Notes: generated from the sequence alone by a model not told the origin. A DNA stretch of 64,000 nt from Sphingomonas lenta (GCF_002288825.1 NZ_NSLI01000004.1:308501-372500), one strand, 5' to 3'; counted from the stretch's first letter, positions 35,092 through 45,838 are shown. Numbers and translations: made by a program.

Positions 35092-35874
35092 ATGACCGAT
35101 CGCGTCACCATCAACGTCGAGGGCGGGGTCGCCGACATCCGCCTCGCCCGGCCGGACAAGATGAACGCGCTCGACCCCGCCATGTTCGACGGCATCGTCG
35201 ACGCGATCGACCAGCTGGCGGGCATGACCGGCGTGCGCGTGGCGGTGCTGTCGGGCGAAGGGCGCGCCTTCTGCGCGGGGCTCGACATGGCGAGCATGGC
35301 CGGCGGCGGGTCAGGGCTCGACATCGCCGAGCGCGCCTGGGGGCCGGCCAACAAGGTGCAGCAGGTGAGCTGGGGCTGGCGGACGCTGCCCATGCCGGTG
35401 ATCGCGGCGGTGCACGGCGTCGCGTTCGGCGGCGGTTTCCAGATCATGTCGGGGGCCGACATCCGCATCGCCGCGCCCGACACGCGCTTCGCGATCCGCG
35501 AGTCGCACTGGGGGCTGGTGCCCGACATGGGCGGGATCGCGCTGTGGCGCACGCTGGCGCGCGACGACGTATTGCGCGAGCTGACATATACGGGCCGCGA
35601 GTTCGGGGCGGCGGAGGCGGAGCGGTTCGGGTTCGTGACGCGGGTCGCGGAAGACCCGCTGGAGGCCGCGCACGCGCTGGCGCGCGAGATCGCGGGCCGC
35701 AACCCGCACGCGGTGCGTGGGATCAAGCGGCTCTACAACCATGCCGCCGACGGCGATCCTGCGTCCATCCTGGACCTGGAGACGGTGGAACAGCTGAAGG
35801 TGATACGCACGCCCAATCAGATCGAGCAGGTGCGCGCAAACATGGAGAAGCGCGCGGCGGTGTTCGAGGATTAG
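35092..35874 (+). CDS. Enoyl-CoA hydratase/isomerase (crotonase family)
   Basis: 260 residues. Crotonase features: KMNALDPAMFDGIVDAI, AVLSGEGRAFCAGLDMASM and the oxyanion-forming VIAAVHGVAFGGGFQIMSGADIRIAA. The acid residues typical of hydratases are partly altered (MSGADIR.. FAIRESHWGLVPDMGG), so isomerase or other crotonase chemistry is possible. AGGAG precedes the ATG at 35092. With the thiolase and SDR nearby it points to acyl-CoA degradation. It ends overlapping the convergent thioesterase by four bases. Confidence 0.87.
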   Translation: MTDRVTINVEGGVADIRLARPDKMNALDPAMFDGIVDAIDQLAGMTGVRVAVLSGEGRAFCAGLDMASMAGGGSGLDIAERAWGPANKVQQVSWGWRTLPMPVIAAVHGVAFGGGFQIMSGADIRIAAPDTRFAIRESHWGLVPDMGGIALWRTLARDDVLRELTYTGREFGAAEAERFGFVTRVAEDPLEAAHALAREIAGRNPHAVRGIKRLYNHAADGDPASILDLETVEQLKVIRTPNQIEQVRANMEKRAAVFED

Positions 35875-36308
35875 GGCTCGCGCACCCGGAACTCCTCCAG
35901 CCGCGCCCGGAATGCGTCGGGCATGCCGGCGCCGTCGTCATTCTTGTCCATGACGATCACCACGTCACAGGTCGCGATCGCGCGGCCGCCCTGGAACATG
36001 GCGGCGAGGATGGACCAGCTGCGGTTGCCGGCATGGCCGATGCCGGTCGCGACCTCCACGTCCTCGGGATAGCTGCCCTCGGCGAGATAGTGGATCTCCT
36101 GGCTCGCCACGACGGCGCGGCGGCCGGAGAAACGCTTGCCCCACAGCTCCGCCTCGCGGTTGAAGCGGGTGCGCGCGGTCTCGAACAGCGCAGCGAAGGC
36201 GACGTTGTTGAGGTGGCCGAGCACGTCCAGGTCTTGAAAGCGCGTCTGGACGGCCGCGTGGTGCGGGTAGGCGGCGAGGTCTAAACGCCAGGCGGCGGGG
36301 CGGGGCAT
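35871..36308 (-). CDS. 4-Hydroxybenzoyl-CoA-type thioesterase
   Basis: 145 residues. The catalytic segment VQTRFQDLDVLGHLNNVAF contains the Asp of 4HBT-type hotdog thioesterases (RxxDxDxxGHxNN). This family hydrolyses medium or aromatic acyl-CoAs. Third hotdog gene in 2 kb. No partner gene is directly adjacent on the same strand; the SDR and thiolase lie upstream of it in the same direction. Confidence 0.87.
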   Translation of the reverse strand: MPRPAAWRLDLAAYPHHAAVQTRFQDLDVLGHLNNVAFAALFETARTRFNREAELWGKRFSGRRAVVASQEIHYLAEGSYPEDVEVATGIGHAGNRSWSILAAMFQGGRAIATCDVVIVMDKNDDGAGMPDAFRARLEEFRVREP

Positions 36309-36330
36309 GGCTGGTTCTTCCTAAGAGGCC

Positions 36331-36356
36331 GACGCGGGAGCAAGTCCCGCGTCGTC
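36331..36356. repeat. GCGGGAGCAAGTCCCGC hairpin repeat, copy 1
   Basis: gacgcgggagcaagtcccgcgtcgtc; the stem GACGCGGGA/TCCCGCGTC has an AGCAAG-like loop. An identical core recurs at 62620-62643. Both lie downstream of minus-strand genes and may act as terminators. Confidence 0.7.
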
Positions 36357-36423
36357 GAACGGGCGCGAGCGCCCGCCGGCCGGCTTCGCGCGAGTCTTGC
36401 GCCGAGGCGGCGCAAGCCGCGCT

Positions 36424-37206
36424 TCAGCGAGGCGCCATCCGAATGGCACCGTCCAACCGCACGTCCTCGCCGTTGAAATAGCCGCACTCGATCATGGTGA
36501 GCGCGAGCTGGGCGTACTCGTGCGGCAGGCCAAGACGCTTAGGGAACGGCACGGACGCCGCGAGCGCGTCCTTTACGGGCGCGGGCATGCCGTTCATCAG
36601 CGGCGTCGAGAAGATGCCCGGCAGGATGGTGTTCACCCGGATGCCCTCGCTCATCAGGTCGCGCGCGATGGGTAGCGTCATGCCGACCACGCCGCCTTTG
36701 GACGCGGAGTAGGCCGCCTGGCCCATCTGGCCGTCCTCCGCGGCGACCGACGCCGTGTTGACGATCGCGCCGCGCTCGCCGTCCTCCAGCGGGTCGAGGG
36801 TGAGCATGCCGGCGGCCGATTTGGCGATGCAGCGGAAGGTGCCGACCAGGTTGATCTCGATGATCCAGTTGAACGCGTCGAGCGGGAAGTGCTTGATCGA
36901 GCCGTCTTCCTTCGAACGGCTGGCGGTCTTGATCGCGTTGCCGGTGCCCGCGCAGTTCACCAGCACGCGCTCCTGCCCGTGCGCCTCGCGGGCGCGGGCG
37001 AAGCCGGCGTCGACGCTCTCGTCGGAGGTGACGTTGACCTCGCAGAACACGCCGCCGATCTCGGCCGCGACGCGCTCGCCCTTCTCGGCTTGCAGGTCGA
37101 AGATGGCGACGCGCGCGCCCTTGGCCGCGAGCGCGCGGGCGGTGGCCTCGCCCAGGCCCGACGCGCCGCCGGTAACGACCGCGGCGATGCTGTTGTCGAT
37201 CTTCAT
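36424..37206 (-). CDS. Short-chain dehydrogenase (3-hydroxyacyl-CoA dehydrogenase type II-like)
   Basis: 260 residues. The Rossmann glycine motif VVTGGASGLGEATARAL (residues about 10-26), the NCAG motif (VLVNCAGTGNA), Ser then QAAYSASKGGVVG with the Tyr-x-x-x-Lys pair, and PGIFSTPL are classic. The long insertion before the NNLVGTFR-like helix and overall length match the HSD10/3-hydroxyacyl-CoA dehydrogenase type II group that acts on short acyl-CoAs. It lies 13 bases downstream of the thiolase gene, so the two form a beta-oxidation operon. Confidence 0.9.
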   Translation of the reverse strand: MKIDNSIAAVVTGGASGLGEATARALAAKGARVAIFDLQAEKGERVAAEIGGVFCEVNVTSDESVDAGFARAREAHGQERVLVNCAGTGNAIKTASRSKEDGSIKHFPLDAFNWIIEINLVGTFRCIAKSAAGMLTLDPLEDGERGAIVNTASVAAEDGQMGQAAYSASKGGVVGMTLPIARDLMSEGIRVNTILPGIFSTPLMNGMPAPVKDALAASVPFPKRLGLPHEYAQLALTMIECGYFNGEDVRLDGAIRMAPR

Positions 37207-37219
37207 GTCTCTTCCCCTG

Positions 37220-38389
<1,170 letters not shown>

Positions 38390-38467
38390 CGTCCAGCTCC
38401 GCTCCGTAACAGTTGTTATTCCGAACTCATTGGCGCAGCTTGACGTGAACGGCAAGTGGGACGGGCG

Positions 38468-39133
38468 ATGACGGTTTCGGAAGCGGTGGCGGCCAGGCGG
38501 TCGGTTAGGGGCTATCTCGATCGCGAGGTGTCGTCGGCGACCTTGCGCGAGCTGGCGGTTAAGGCGGCGCGCGCGGCGACCGGGGGCAATCTCCAGCCCT
38601 GGCATGTCAACATCGTGGCGGGCGAGGCGATGCGGCGGCTCAAGGCGGTGATGGCCGAGCGGCTCGGCTCGGGCGAGCTGGAAACGGCGGCGTACGACAT
38701 TTACCCGCGCGAGCTGGGCGCGCCCTATCGCGACCGGCGCTTCCAGGTGGGCGAGGCGATGTACAGGCACATCGGCATTCCACGCGAAGATAAGGCAGGG
38801 CGGATGCGGTGGCTGGCGCGCAACTTCCAGTTCTTCGGCGCGCCCGCGGCCTACTTCGTCACGGTGGACCGCGGCATGGGGTCGCCGCAATGGGCGGACC
38901 TGGGCATGTACCTCCAGAACCTGATGCTGCTCGCCGTCGAGGCGGGGCTGGCGACCTGCTCGCAGGAGTGCTGGGCCTTGTGGCCGGAGACGGTCACCCG
39001 CTTCCTGGGCACGCCGCCCGAGCGGATGCTCTTCTGCGGCGTGGCGATCGGGTACGAAGATCCAGACGAGCCCGCAAACCGCCTGCGCAGCGAGCGGGCT
39101 CCAGAAGGGGAGTGGCTGACGGTGGTCGCTTAG
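38468..39133 (+). CDS. Nitroreductase-family flavoprotein
   Basis: 221 residues from ATG 38468. The FMN-binding fold shows ARRSVRGYLDREV, RAATGGNLQPWHVNIVAGE and the C-terminal PERMLFCGVAIGYEDPDEPANRLRSERAP. Members reduce nitro compounds, quinones or enones with NAD(P)H. A methionine at 38456 could be used instead. It shares its final four bases with the convergent small ORF. Confidence 0.9.
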   Translation: MTVSEAVAARRSVRGYLDREVSSATLRELAVKAARAATGGNLQPWHVNIVAGEAMRRLKAVMAERLGSGELETAAYDIYPRELGAPYRDRRFQVGEAMYRHIGIPREDKAGRMRWLARNFQFFGAPAAYFVTVDRGMGSPQWADLGMYLQNLMLLAVEAGLATCSQECWALWPETVTRFLGTPPERMLFCGVAIGYEDPDEPANRLRSERAPEGEWLTVVA

Positions 39134-39396
39134 AGGACGACCGTCTGCGGCTTGGAGTCCTCGAGCGCGGTCAGGACCATGCGTTCCCAAATTGCCACGT
39201 CGCCCGCCGCCGCCATGCGCTCGTCGGGCACGCGGAGGGTGTGGAGGACGGCGATGGCGTCGGGGAGGTACTCGCGCCAGACCTGCTCGACCTGAGGGGA
39301 GGCCGACTCCTCCGTCCCCTCGGCGTTGATGCTGATGCGCTGGCCGGCGAGGACCTTGGCGACACGTTCGGCGAGCGGTCTGACGCTGGTGTCCAT
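39130..39396 (-). CDS. Small conserved-looking hypothetical protein
   Basis: 88 residues with AGGAG upstream of the ATG at 39396. MDTSVRPLAERVAKVLAGQR... AIWERMVLTALEDSKPQTVVL. Acidic, helical and without membrane segments. I recognise no family. It lies upstream of nothing on the same strand except, divergently, a helicase 42 bases behind. Confidence 0.6.
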   Translation of the reverse strand: MDTSVRPLAERVAKVLAGQRISINAEGTEESASPQVEQVWREYLPDAIAVLHTLRVPDERMAAAGDVAIWERMVLTALEDSKPQTVVL

Positions 39397-39437
39397 GGGG
39401 TTAAGCTCCTTTCGGAGGCGTAACCCTCGAACGCGCG

Positions 39438-40763
39438 TCAGGCTCCCGCAGCGGCGCGCGGGCCGCCGCGACCGCGGCCGCCGCGACGACGGCGAGCCTG
39501 GTTGGTCGGGACCGGCTGGTGCGTGGCGCGGGGACGCGCGGGCGGACGGGGGCCGCGCGGGCGCTCCTCGCGCGGGAGCGGGTCGGCGCCGACGGCTTTG
39601 ACGCGCTCGGCCTTGATGCGATCCGCCTGACGGAGGAAATCGGCGGGGAGCGGCTGGACGGTCAGCTTCTGGCGCGTCAGCTTCTCGATGTCCTTGAGAT
39701 AGGGACGCTCGTCCTCGGCGCAGAAGGCGATAGCGATGCCCGAATTGCCGGCGCGCGCGGTGCGGCCGATGCGGTGGACATACTGCTCCGGCACGTTGGG
39801 CAGCTCAAAGTTCACGACGTGGCTGACACCCGACACGTCGATGCCGCGCGCGGCGATGTCGGTGGCGACGAGGATCTTGACCTCGCCCGACTTAAACTCG
39901 CCCAGCGCGCGCTCGCGCTGCCCCTGCGACTTGTTGCCGTGGATGGCGTTGGCGCGGACGCCGTTGCCCGCCAGCAGCTTCACTACGCGGTCCGCGCCGT
40001 GCTTGGTGCGCGTGAACACGAGCGCGCGGTCGATCGCCGGATCGGCGAGCGTCAGCGTGAGCAGCGCCTGCTTCTCCGTCTGGTTCACAAAGGTGACGTA
40101 CTGGTCGACGCGCTCCGCGGTGGTCGCGGCGGGGACGACGGAGACGGTCACCGGCTGGTCAAGGAACTGGTCGGCGAGCTGGCGGATCGCGGGCGGCATG
40201 GTGGCCGAGAAGAAGAGCGACTGGCGCTGCTTGGGCAGCATCCGGACGATGCGCTTCAGCGCGTGAATGAAGCCAAGGTCGAGCATCTGGTCGGCCTCGT
40301 CGAGGACCAGGATCTCGAGCTGCGCGAGGCTGAGCGCCTGCTGGTCGATCAGGTCGAGCAGGCGGCCGGGGGTGGCGACGAGGATGTCGACGCCGGGGCG
40401 GACGTTCTGCCGGTCCTTGTTGACCGAGGTGCCGCCGAACACGGTGACGACGGACAGGCGCTGGAACTTGCCGTAGAGGCGCGCCTGCTCGGCGATCTGC
40501 GACGCGAGCTCACGCGTGGGGGCGAGAACGAGCATGCGGCAGTGCGTCGGCAGCGTGCGCTTAGGCGCGGCGGAGAGGCGCTGGATCGAGGGCAGCACGA
40601 AAGCGGCCGTCTTGCCGGTGCCGGTCTGGGCGATGCCGAGCAGGTCGCGGCCCTGCAGCAGATGGGGGATGGCGTCGCGCTGGATGGGCGTGGGCTGGTC
40701 ATAGCCCTTGGCGTGGAGCGCGCGGACGAGCGGTTCGGCGAGGCCGAGATCTTGGAAGTTCAC
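39438..40763 (-). CDS. DEAD-box ATP-dependent RNA helicase
   Basis: 441 residues from GTG 40763 (VNFQDLGLAEPLVRALHAKG). All helicase motifs are seen: Q motif region PTPIQRDAIPHLL, Walker A AQTGTGKTAAF, VLDEAD, SAT, ATDIAARGIDV and HRIGRTARAG. The C-terminal Arg/Gly/Pro-rich tail (RRRRGGRGRGGPR) is typical of RhlE-type enzymes, which unwind RNA during ribosome assembly or decay. The in-frame upstream codons to 40859 are not family-like. Confidence 0.95.
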   Translation of the reverse strand: MNFQDLGLAEPLVRALHAKGYDQPTPIQRDAIPHLLQGRDLLGIAQTGTGKTAAFVLPSIQRLSAAPKRTLPTHCRMLVLAPTRELASQIAEQARLYGKFQRLSVVTVFGGTSVNKDRQNVRPGVDILVATPGRLLDLIDQQALSLAQLEILVLDEADQMLDLGFIHALKRIVRMLPKQRQSLFFSATMPPAIRQLADQFLDQPVTVSVVPAATTAERVDQYVTFVNQTEKQALLTLTLADPAIDRALVFTRTKHGADRVVKLLAGNGVRANAIHGNKSQGQRERALGEFKSGEVKILVATDIAARGIDVSGVSHVVNFELPNVPEQYVHRIGRTARAGNSGIAIAFCAEDERPYLKDIEKLTRQKLTVQPLPADFLRQADRIKAERVKAVGADPLPREERPRGPRPPARPRATHQPVPTNQARRRRGGRGRGGPRAAAGA

Positions 40764-40968
40764 TAAAGTACACTCTTGCGAGAGCCGACGCGCGCCTCGG
40801 ATAGGCGCACGGGCGGCGGGGGTTGATGACGCCCCGCGTGATAGGGATGCCTTGGGCAAGGTCGGGGCGGAGCCTGCCCTGGATCGAGTCCAGGGCGATC
40901 ACGCTGCGAAGAACGCCTCGACGCGGTTGCATGTGTTACCGGCGATCGAACAAGTCAAGCCGCCTTGG

Positions 40969-41109
40969 TCCTCCCCCGCTTACAGCGGGGGAGGTGGCGC
41001 GCGTAGCGCGACGGAGGGGGTGCGGCGCGATGCCGTATCCCGTTGCTCCCCCTCCACCATTCGCAAGCGAATGGTCCCCCTCCCCCGCTGTAAGCGGGGG
41101 AGGAATTTA
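40969..41109. repeat. TCCTCCCCCGCTTACAGCGGGGGAGG-type repeat, copy 1
   Basis: Terminal palindromes tcctcccccgctt... ending gcgggggaggaattta; the central part carries gatgccgtatcccgttgctccccctcc. A near-identical element lies at 50772-50914. Its right end supplies the TAA of nupC. The 200 bases between it and the helicase start (40764-40968) hold no gene I can see and probably include the long leader of the helicase. Confidence 0.88.
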
Positions 41110-42378
41110 GAGGAGGAGGCCGGCCAAGGCGGCGCTCATGAGGTTAGCGAGGCTGCCCGCGAGGAGGGCGCGGATGCCCAGCTTGGCGATGACGGGGCGC
41201 TGGTTGGGGGCGAGGCTGCCGGTGGCGGCCATCTGGATGGCGATCGAGGAGAAGTTGGCGAAGCCGCACAGCGCGAAGGTGACGATCGCGACCGTGCGGG
41301 GCGCGAGCTGCGCGCGGAGCTGGCCCAGATCGATGAACGCCACGAACTCGTTCAGCACGAGCTTGGTGCCGAACAGGCCGCCCGCGACCTGCGCCTCGTT
41401 CCAGGGGATGTTGAGCAGGAACATCACGGGCGCGAAGACGAAGCCGAGCAGGCGCTGGAAGCTCAAGTTCGGCACACCGAGCGCGCCGCCGACGGACCCC
41501 AGGATGCCGTTCGCCAGCGCGATCAGCGCGACGAAGGCGAGCACCATCGCGCCGACCGCCACCGCGATTTTGACGCCGGTCTGCGCGCCGTTGGCGGCGG
41601 CCATGATGACGTTGGCGGCGCGCTCCTCTTCCTCATGCGCCTCAGCCGCCTGGATCAGTCCGCGCTCTTCGGCGATCGGATCGTCGGCCAGCGGGAGTTC
41701 GCCTTGGCGGGAGCGCGGGTCGGGCATGATGATCTTGGCCATCAGCAGCCCGCCGGGCGCGGCCATGAAGCTCGCCGCCAGCAGATAAGGCAGCGACTCG
41801 GGGCCGAGGAAGCTCGCGTACGCCGCGAGGATCGTGCCTGCGACGCCCGCCATGCCCACCGTCATGACCGCGAACACCTGGGACGGCGTGAGCGCCGCGA
41901 GATAGGGGCGGATCACCAGCGGGCTTTCCGACTGGCCGACGAAGATGTTCGCCGCCGAGCAGAGCGATTCCACCTTGGAAACGCCGATCACGCGCTCGAT
42001 CGCGCCGCCGACCCAGCGGACGATGAACTGCATGATGCCGAAATGGTAGAGGATCGACACCAGCGAGGCGAAGAAGATGATCACCGGCAGCGCGGCGATC
42101 GCGAAGGCGGTGCCGCCGATCTCGGGCTTGGCGAGCGGGCCGAAGAGGAAGGTGGTGCCCGCGGCCGCGTAGCCGAGCAGCGCGGAGACGCCGTTCGAGA
42201 GCCCCGCGAGCACGTTCTGGCCGATGGCAGTGCGCAGCACGAACATGGCGATCAGCGCCTGAAGCGCGAAGGCGGAGACGACCACGCGCGGGCGGATCGC
42301 GCGGCGGTCGGTGGAGAGGAGCAGCGCGAGTCCCAGGATGACGGCGATGCCGGCGAGGCCAAGAGGCAAGCGGCTCAC
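41107..42378 (-). CDS. NupC-family nucleoside transporter
   Basis: 423 residues from GTG 42378. Many hydrophobic segments and the concentrative nucleoside transporter motif [16 protein letters not shown] (residues about 140-155) plus [18 protein letters not shown] are present. It imports nucleosides with H+ or Na+, which would feed thymidine kinase and related salvage. A TGTCCTACA motif lies about 135 bases upstream. The stop codon is provided by the end of the repeat at 40969-41109. Confidence 0.93.
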   Translation of the reverse strand: MSRLPLGLAGIAVILGLALLLSTDRRAIRPRVVVSAFALQALIAMFVLRTAIGQNVLAGLSNGVSALLGYAAAGTTFLFGPLAKPEIGGTAFAIAALPVIIFFASLVSILYHFGIMQFIVRWVGGAIERVIGVSKVESLCSAANIFVGQSESPLVIRPYLAALTPSQVFAVMTVGMAGVAGTILAAYASFLGPESLPYLLAASFMAAPGGLLMAKIIMPDPRSRQGELPLADDPIAEERGLIQAAEAHEEEERAANVIMAAANGAQTGVKIAVAVGAMVLAFVALIALANGILGSVGGALGVPNLSFQRLLGFVFAPVMFLLNIPWNEAQVAGGLFGTKLVLNEFVAFIDLGQLRAQLAPRTVAIVTFALCGFANFSSIAIQMAATGSLAPNQRPVIAKLGIRALLAGSLANLMSAALAGLLL

Positions 42379-42798
42379 CGAATCGGCCCTAAGCCCGACG
42401 CTTCACACATTTCACGCCCGTTCGGCACTTCCGTTGCGTGCTCTTGAAACAAACTTACGCGGTGCATTCTGGCCCCCAGCCCCGAAGCCGCGGCTTATGG
42501 CGGATCGGGGGCTTGTAGGACAGTCCCGAAAATGCGTGGGCGCGGGTCGTGAGAAAAGGGGCGCAGTAAGCAGCGAAGGCACAAAAAATGTCGGGCTTAG
42601 CACGCGGAGGGGCTTCGCGTGTCAGCGTGCAACTGGTCATCAGCGTAGTTTGGGGGGCGCTAACACGGCCGCGCGTAATTCCTCCGTGCCCTCGGCGCAA
42701 ACACTCTTCCGCCTTTGCGGCTCCGTGTAGATCACCCCTCTGCGGTCTTATGAAGTATGCGCTTTCGCGACCGCGCGCCCTTGGGGTAGGCTCGCCCC
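42379..42798. other. Intergenic region upstream of nupC with TGTCCTACA motif
   Basis: 420 bases without a convincing gene. On the minus strand TGTCCTACA (42522-42514) is followed by GCCCCCGATCCGCCATAAGCC, resembling the blocks upstream of both HTH paralogs. The rest contains short GC-rich direct and inverted fragments, perhaps decayed repeats. Confidence 0.45.
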
Positions 42799-43671
42799 AT
42801 GGAACTTCGTCAGGTGGACACCGCGCGGGGCTCTTTCGGCGTGCGGGTGGCCGGGCCGGAGGACGGGCCGGTGCTGCTGTGCGTCCACGGCTTTCCCGAC
42901 GATGCAGGCACCTGGGACGGGGTGGGCGCGGCGCTGGCGGCGCGGGGCTATCGCGTCGTCGCGCCTTATCTGCGCGGCTATCATCCCTCGCCGCTGGAGG
43001 GCGATCTAGGGCTGGCGGCGCTGACCGACGATCTGGCGGGGGTGCTGGAGGCGGTGGACGCGCGGGGGCGCGCCTTCTACATGGGACATGATTACGGGTC
43101 GCAGATCGGCTACGACCTCCTGACTCGCTACGGCGGGCGTTTCGTCGCGGCGGTGATGCTCGCGGGCGCACACCCCGCCAACATCGCGCGGACGGTCGGC
43201 CGCCATCCGCGCCAATGGTGGATGAGCCGCTACATCCTTGGTTTCCAGCTCAAGGGGCTGGCGGAGGCGCGCGTCCGCACGCGCGACTTCCGCCATCTGG
43301 AGACGCTGTGGCGGCGTTGGTCGCCGGGGCTCGACCCGACGCCGCATATGGGGCGGGTGAAGGCGACGTTTCGACGAAGCATGCCGCACCCGATCCGTAT
43401 GTACCGCGCCGGCGGCTTCGACATCGGCGAACGGCCGATCGCGACGCCGACGCTTTTCGTGGCGGGCGGGGCCGATGGTTGCCTGCTCCCCGCATTGGGG
43501 GATGGGCAGGAACGATTGTTCAAGGGCGGTTACGAGCGCCGCGTGCTGGCGGGCGTGGGTCATTGGCCGCATCTCGAGCGGTCGGACCTGATGACGCGAT
43601 GGACGGGAGAATGGTTCGAACGGTACGGCGGCGGTGCGAACCGCCTTCCGCCGTCGCCCCACGTCCGCTAG
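42799..43671 (+). CDS. Alpha/beta hydrolase (haloalkane dehalogenase/epoxide hydrolase-like)
   Basis: 290 residues. The oxyanion motif is CVHGFPDD (H30), and the nucleophile elbow is [10 protein letters not shown] with Asp98, so the nucleophile is an aspartate as in epoxide hydrolases and haloalkane dehalogenases rather than a serine. D226 (VAGGADGC) and H255 (GVGHWPHLE) complete the triad. Cytoplasmic, no signal peptide. Nine bases separate it from yhhQ, suggesting cotranscription, but the functional link is not obvious. Confidence 0.87.
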   Translation: MELRQVDTARGSFGVRVAGPEDGPVLLCVHGFPDDAGTWDGVGAALAARGYRVVAPYLRGYHPSPLEGDLGLAALTDDLAGVLEAVDARGRAFYMGHDYGSQIGYDLLTRYGGRFVAAVMLAGAHPANIARTVGRHPRQWWMSRYILGFQLKGLAEARVRTRDFRHLETLWRRWSPGLDPTPHMGRVKATFRRSMPHPIRMYRAGGFDIGERPIATPTLFVAGGADGCLLPALGDGQERLFKGGYERRVLAGVGHWPHLERSDLMTRWTGEWFERYGGGANRLPPSPHVR

Positions 43672-43680
43672 CAACCGCGG

Positions 43681-44331
43681 ATGCAAGCCGACTCCCGCCT
43701 GATCTCCCCGTCGCTCTTCGCCTTTTCCATCTTCTACGGTGGCATGGTCTGCATCGCGGGCGTGCTGGGGAACAAGCAGGTGGCGCTGGGACCGCTAGCG
43801 GTGGAGGCGGGGATTTTCGCGTTTCTGCTGCTGGTGGTCGTGTCGAGCGCGGTGGCGGAACTGCACGGGCGGACGGTCGCCAACAGGCTGGTGCAGATCG
43901 GGTTCGTGCCGCTGATCGCGTCCATCCTCTTGTCGGTGATCGTGCTGGCGGTGCCCGCCGCACCCGACATGGACCCGGCGCGCGCGTCGGCGTTCGAGCT
44001 GATCATGAGCGGCACGCCCCGCATCTGGCTGGGCGGCATCGTCGCGTACGGCGTGTCGCAGACGCTGAACGTGTCGATCTTCTCCGCGCTGAAGGGTCGC
44101 GAAGGGTCGCGGCTGCTGTGGCTGCGTGCGGGGCTGGCGAGCATCCTGAGCCAGATCGTCGACACGCTGCTGTTCGTGTCGATCGCCTTTTACGGCGTGT
44201 TCCCGATCGGGCAGTTGCTGCTGGGGCAGATGATCGCCAAGGTGGTGCTGTCGGCGGTGCTGGTGCCGCCGCTCATCTACTTGTTCGTGAGCCTGGGGCG
44301 CCGATTGGACGGGAGCCTCGACCGGGCATGA
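43681..44331 (+). CDS. yhhQ: Queuosine precursor transporter (YhhQ family)
   Basis: 216 residues with about six membrane segments, starting [22 protein letters not shown]. The pattern [20 protein letters not shown] and [29 protein letters not shown] (cited in part) matches the YhhQ/VUT family, which imports preQ0 or preQ1. queF lies about 10.4 kb away in this same window, consistent with queuosine formation or salvage. Overlaps thyA by ATGA. Confidence 0.9.
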   Translation: MQADSRLISPSLFAFSIFYGGMVCIAGVLGNKQVALGPLAVEAGIFAFLLLVVVSSAVAELHGRTVANRLVQIGFVPLIASILLSVIVLAVPAAPDMDPARASAFELIMSGTPRIWLGGIVAYGVSQTLNVSIFSALKGREGSRLLWLRAGLASILSQIVDTLLFVSIAFYGVFPIGQLLLGQMIAKVVLSAVLVPPLIYLFVSLGRRLDGSLDRA

Positions 44332-45131
44332 GCGGCGAGCGGCAGTATCTCGACCTGATGGCCCGCGCGCTCGAGCAGGGCGCGGAGCAGCGGGACCGGA
44401 CGGGGGTCGGCACCCGGTCGGTGTTCGGGGCGCAGATGCGGTTCGACCTCCGGGAGGGCTTCCCGGTGCTCACCACCAAGAAGCTGCACCTGCGCTCGAT
44501 CATCGTGGAGCTGCTCTGGTTCCTGCGCGGCGATACGAACGTCCGCTGGCTGCAGGAACGGCGGGTCAGCATCTGGGACGAGTGGGCCGACGAGGGCGGC
44601 GAGCTCGGGCCGGTGTACGGAAAGCAGTGGCGCGACTGGGAGACGGCGGACGGTCGCCACGTCGACCAGATCGCGGAGCTCATCGCGCTGATCCGCCGCG
44701 ACCCGGCGTCGCGGCGGCAGATCGTCACCGCCTGGAACCCGGGCGAGCTGCATCGCATGGCGCTGGCGCCGTGCCACTGCCTGTTCCAGACGCATGTGGC
44801 GAACGGGCGATTGTCGCTGCAGCTGTACCAGCGGTCGGCGGACATCTTCCTCGGCGTGCCGTTCAACATCGCGAGCTACGCGCTGCTGTGTCACATGATC
44901 GCGCAGCAATGCGACTTGGAGGTGGGCGAGTTCGTCTGGACGGGAGGCGATTGCCATCTGTACCTCAACCACCTGGACCAGGCGCGCGAGCAGCTGAGGC
45001 GTGAGCCGGGCGCGCCGCCGCGGCTCGAGATCGGGCGCAGGCCGGACGCGATCGACGGCTACGAGCTGGAGGATTTCACGCTCCACGGCTACGAGGCGCA
45101 GCCGCACATAAAGGCCCCAGTGGCGGTTTGA
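44328..45131 (+). CDS. thyA: Thymidylate synthase
   Basis: 267 residues. Landmarks: [41 protein letters not shown], the active-site cysteine in [13 protein letters not shown], and [23 protein letters not shown]. It makes dTMP from dUMP with 5,10-methylenetetrahydrofolate; the dihydrofolate made is recycled by FolA encoded just downstream. The start ATG shares four bases with yhhQ (ATGA). Confidence 0.98.
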   Translation: MSGERQYLDLMARALEQGAEQRDRTGVGTRSVFGAQMRFDLREGFPVLTTKKLHLRSIIVELLWFLRGDTNVRWLQERRVSIWDEWADEGGELGPVYGKQWRDWETADGRHVDQIAELIALIRRDPASRRQIVTAWNPGELHRMALAPCHCLFQTHVANGRLSLQLYQRSADIFLGVPFNIASYALLCHMIAQQCDLEVGEFVWTGGDCHLYLNHLDQAREQLRREPGAPPRLEIGRRPDAIDGYELEDFTLHGYEAQPHIKAPVAV

Positions 45132-45201
45132 TTACAGTTGTAGTTCAGAAACCGTTCAGCTGTGCGACTACATACGTGGTCGAAACGAACGCAGGACGGG
45201 A

Positions 45202-45342
45202 GTGAGCGCGGTGGAGGACCTCATACGGCTGATCGTGGTAGCAGTGCTGGCGGCGGTGCTGCTGAGCTTCGCGGAGCGGACGACGCTGGACGAGCGCGGC
45301 TTCAGGATCGCGGCCGCGCCGAGCGCGGAGGCGTCGGCCTGA
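45202..45342 (+). CDS. Small membrane protein between thyA and folA (46 aa)
   Basis: GTG 45202 preceded by GGACGGGA gives 46 codons: MSAVEDLIRLIVVAVLAAVL, then LSFAERTTLDERGFRIAAAP and a short alanine-rich tail. One hydrophobic helix is predicted. It ends in TGA (45340-45342) overlapping the folA start as CTGA. Its placement in a coupled operon and good codon content support a real gene. No family is recognised. Confidence 0.55.
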   Translation: MSAVEDLIRLIVVAVLAAVLLSFAERTTLDERGFRIAAAPSAEASA

Positions 45343-45818
45343 CCGAAATCGTCCTCTACGTGGCGCGCGCCGACAACGGCGTGATCGGGCGCGACGGCGG
45401 GCTGCCGTGGCGGCTGCCGGCGGACCTCCGGCGCTTCAAGGCGCTGACGATGGGCAAGCCCATGGTGATGGGCCGCAAGACGTTCGAGAGCTTTCCCGAG
45501 CCGCTGCCGGGACGGCGGCACATCGTGCTGACGCGCGATCCGGCGTGGAGTGCGTCGGGTGCGGAGCGGGCGGGGTCGGTGGACGAGGCGCTGAGGCTCG
45601 CTGGCAAGGCGGACGAGATCGCGGTGATCGGCGGGGCCGAGGTGTTCGCGCTGTTTCTGCCGCTAGCGACACGCGTCGAGCTAACGGAGGTGCATGCGGA
45701 CGTGGACGGCGACACGCGCATGCCGGGCTTTGACGGTTGGCGCGAGGTAGTGCGGGAGGACTGCCCCACGAAGGAGGGGCGGCCTGCCTATAGTTTCGTG
45801 ACGTTGGTTCAGGGTTAG
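45339..45818 (+). CDS. folA: Dihydrofolate reductase
   Basis: 159 residues. By homology the protein starts LTEIVLYVARADNGVIGRDGGLPWRLPADLRRFK (cited in part), whose first codon is CTG at 45339 overlapping the preceding TGA; GTG 45360 would remove the first beta strand. Motifs: GKPMVMGRKTFES, and VIGGAEVFALFLP. It reduces dihydrofolate with NADPH, completing the thymidylate cycle with ThyA. A CTG start codon is rare, so the start needs proof. Confidence 0.93.
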   Translation: MTEIVLYVARADNGVIGRDGGLPWRLPADLRRFKALTMGKPMVMGRKTFESFPEPLPGRRHIVLTRDPAWSASGAERAGSVDEALRLAGKADEIAVIGGAEVFALFLPLATRVELTEVHADVDGDTRMPGFDGWREVVREDCPTKEGRPAYSFVTLVQG

Positions 45819-45838
45819 GCTCGGCTCCCCGACTTGCC

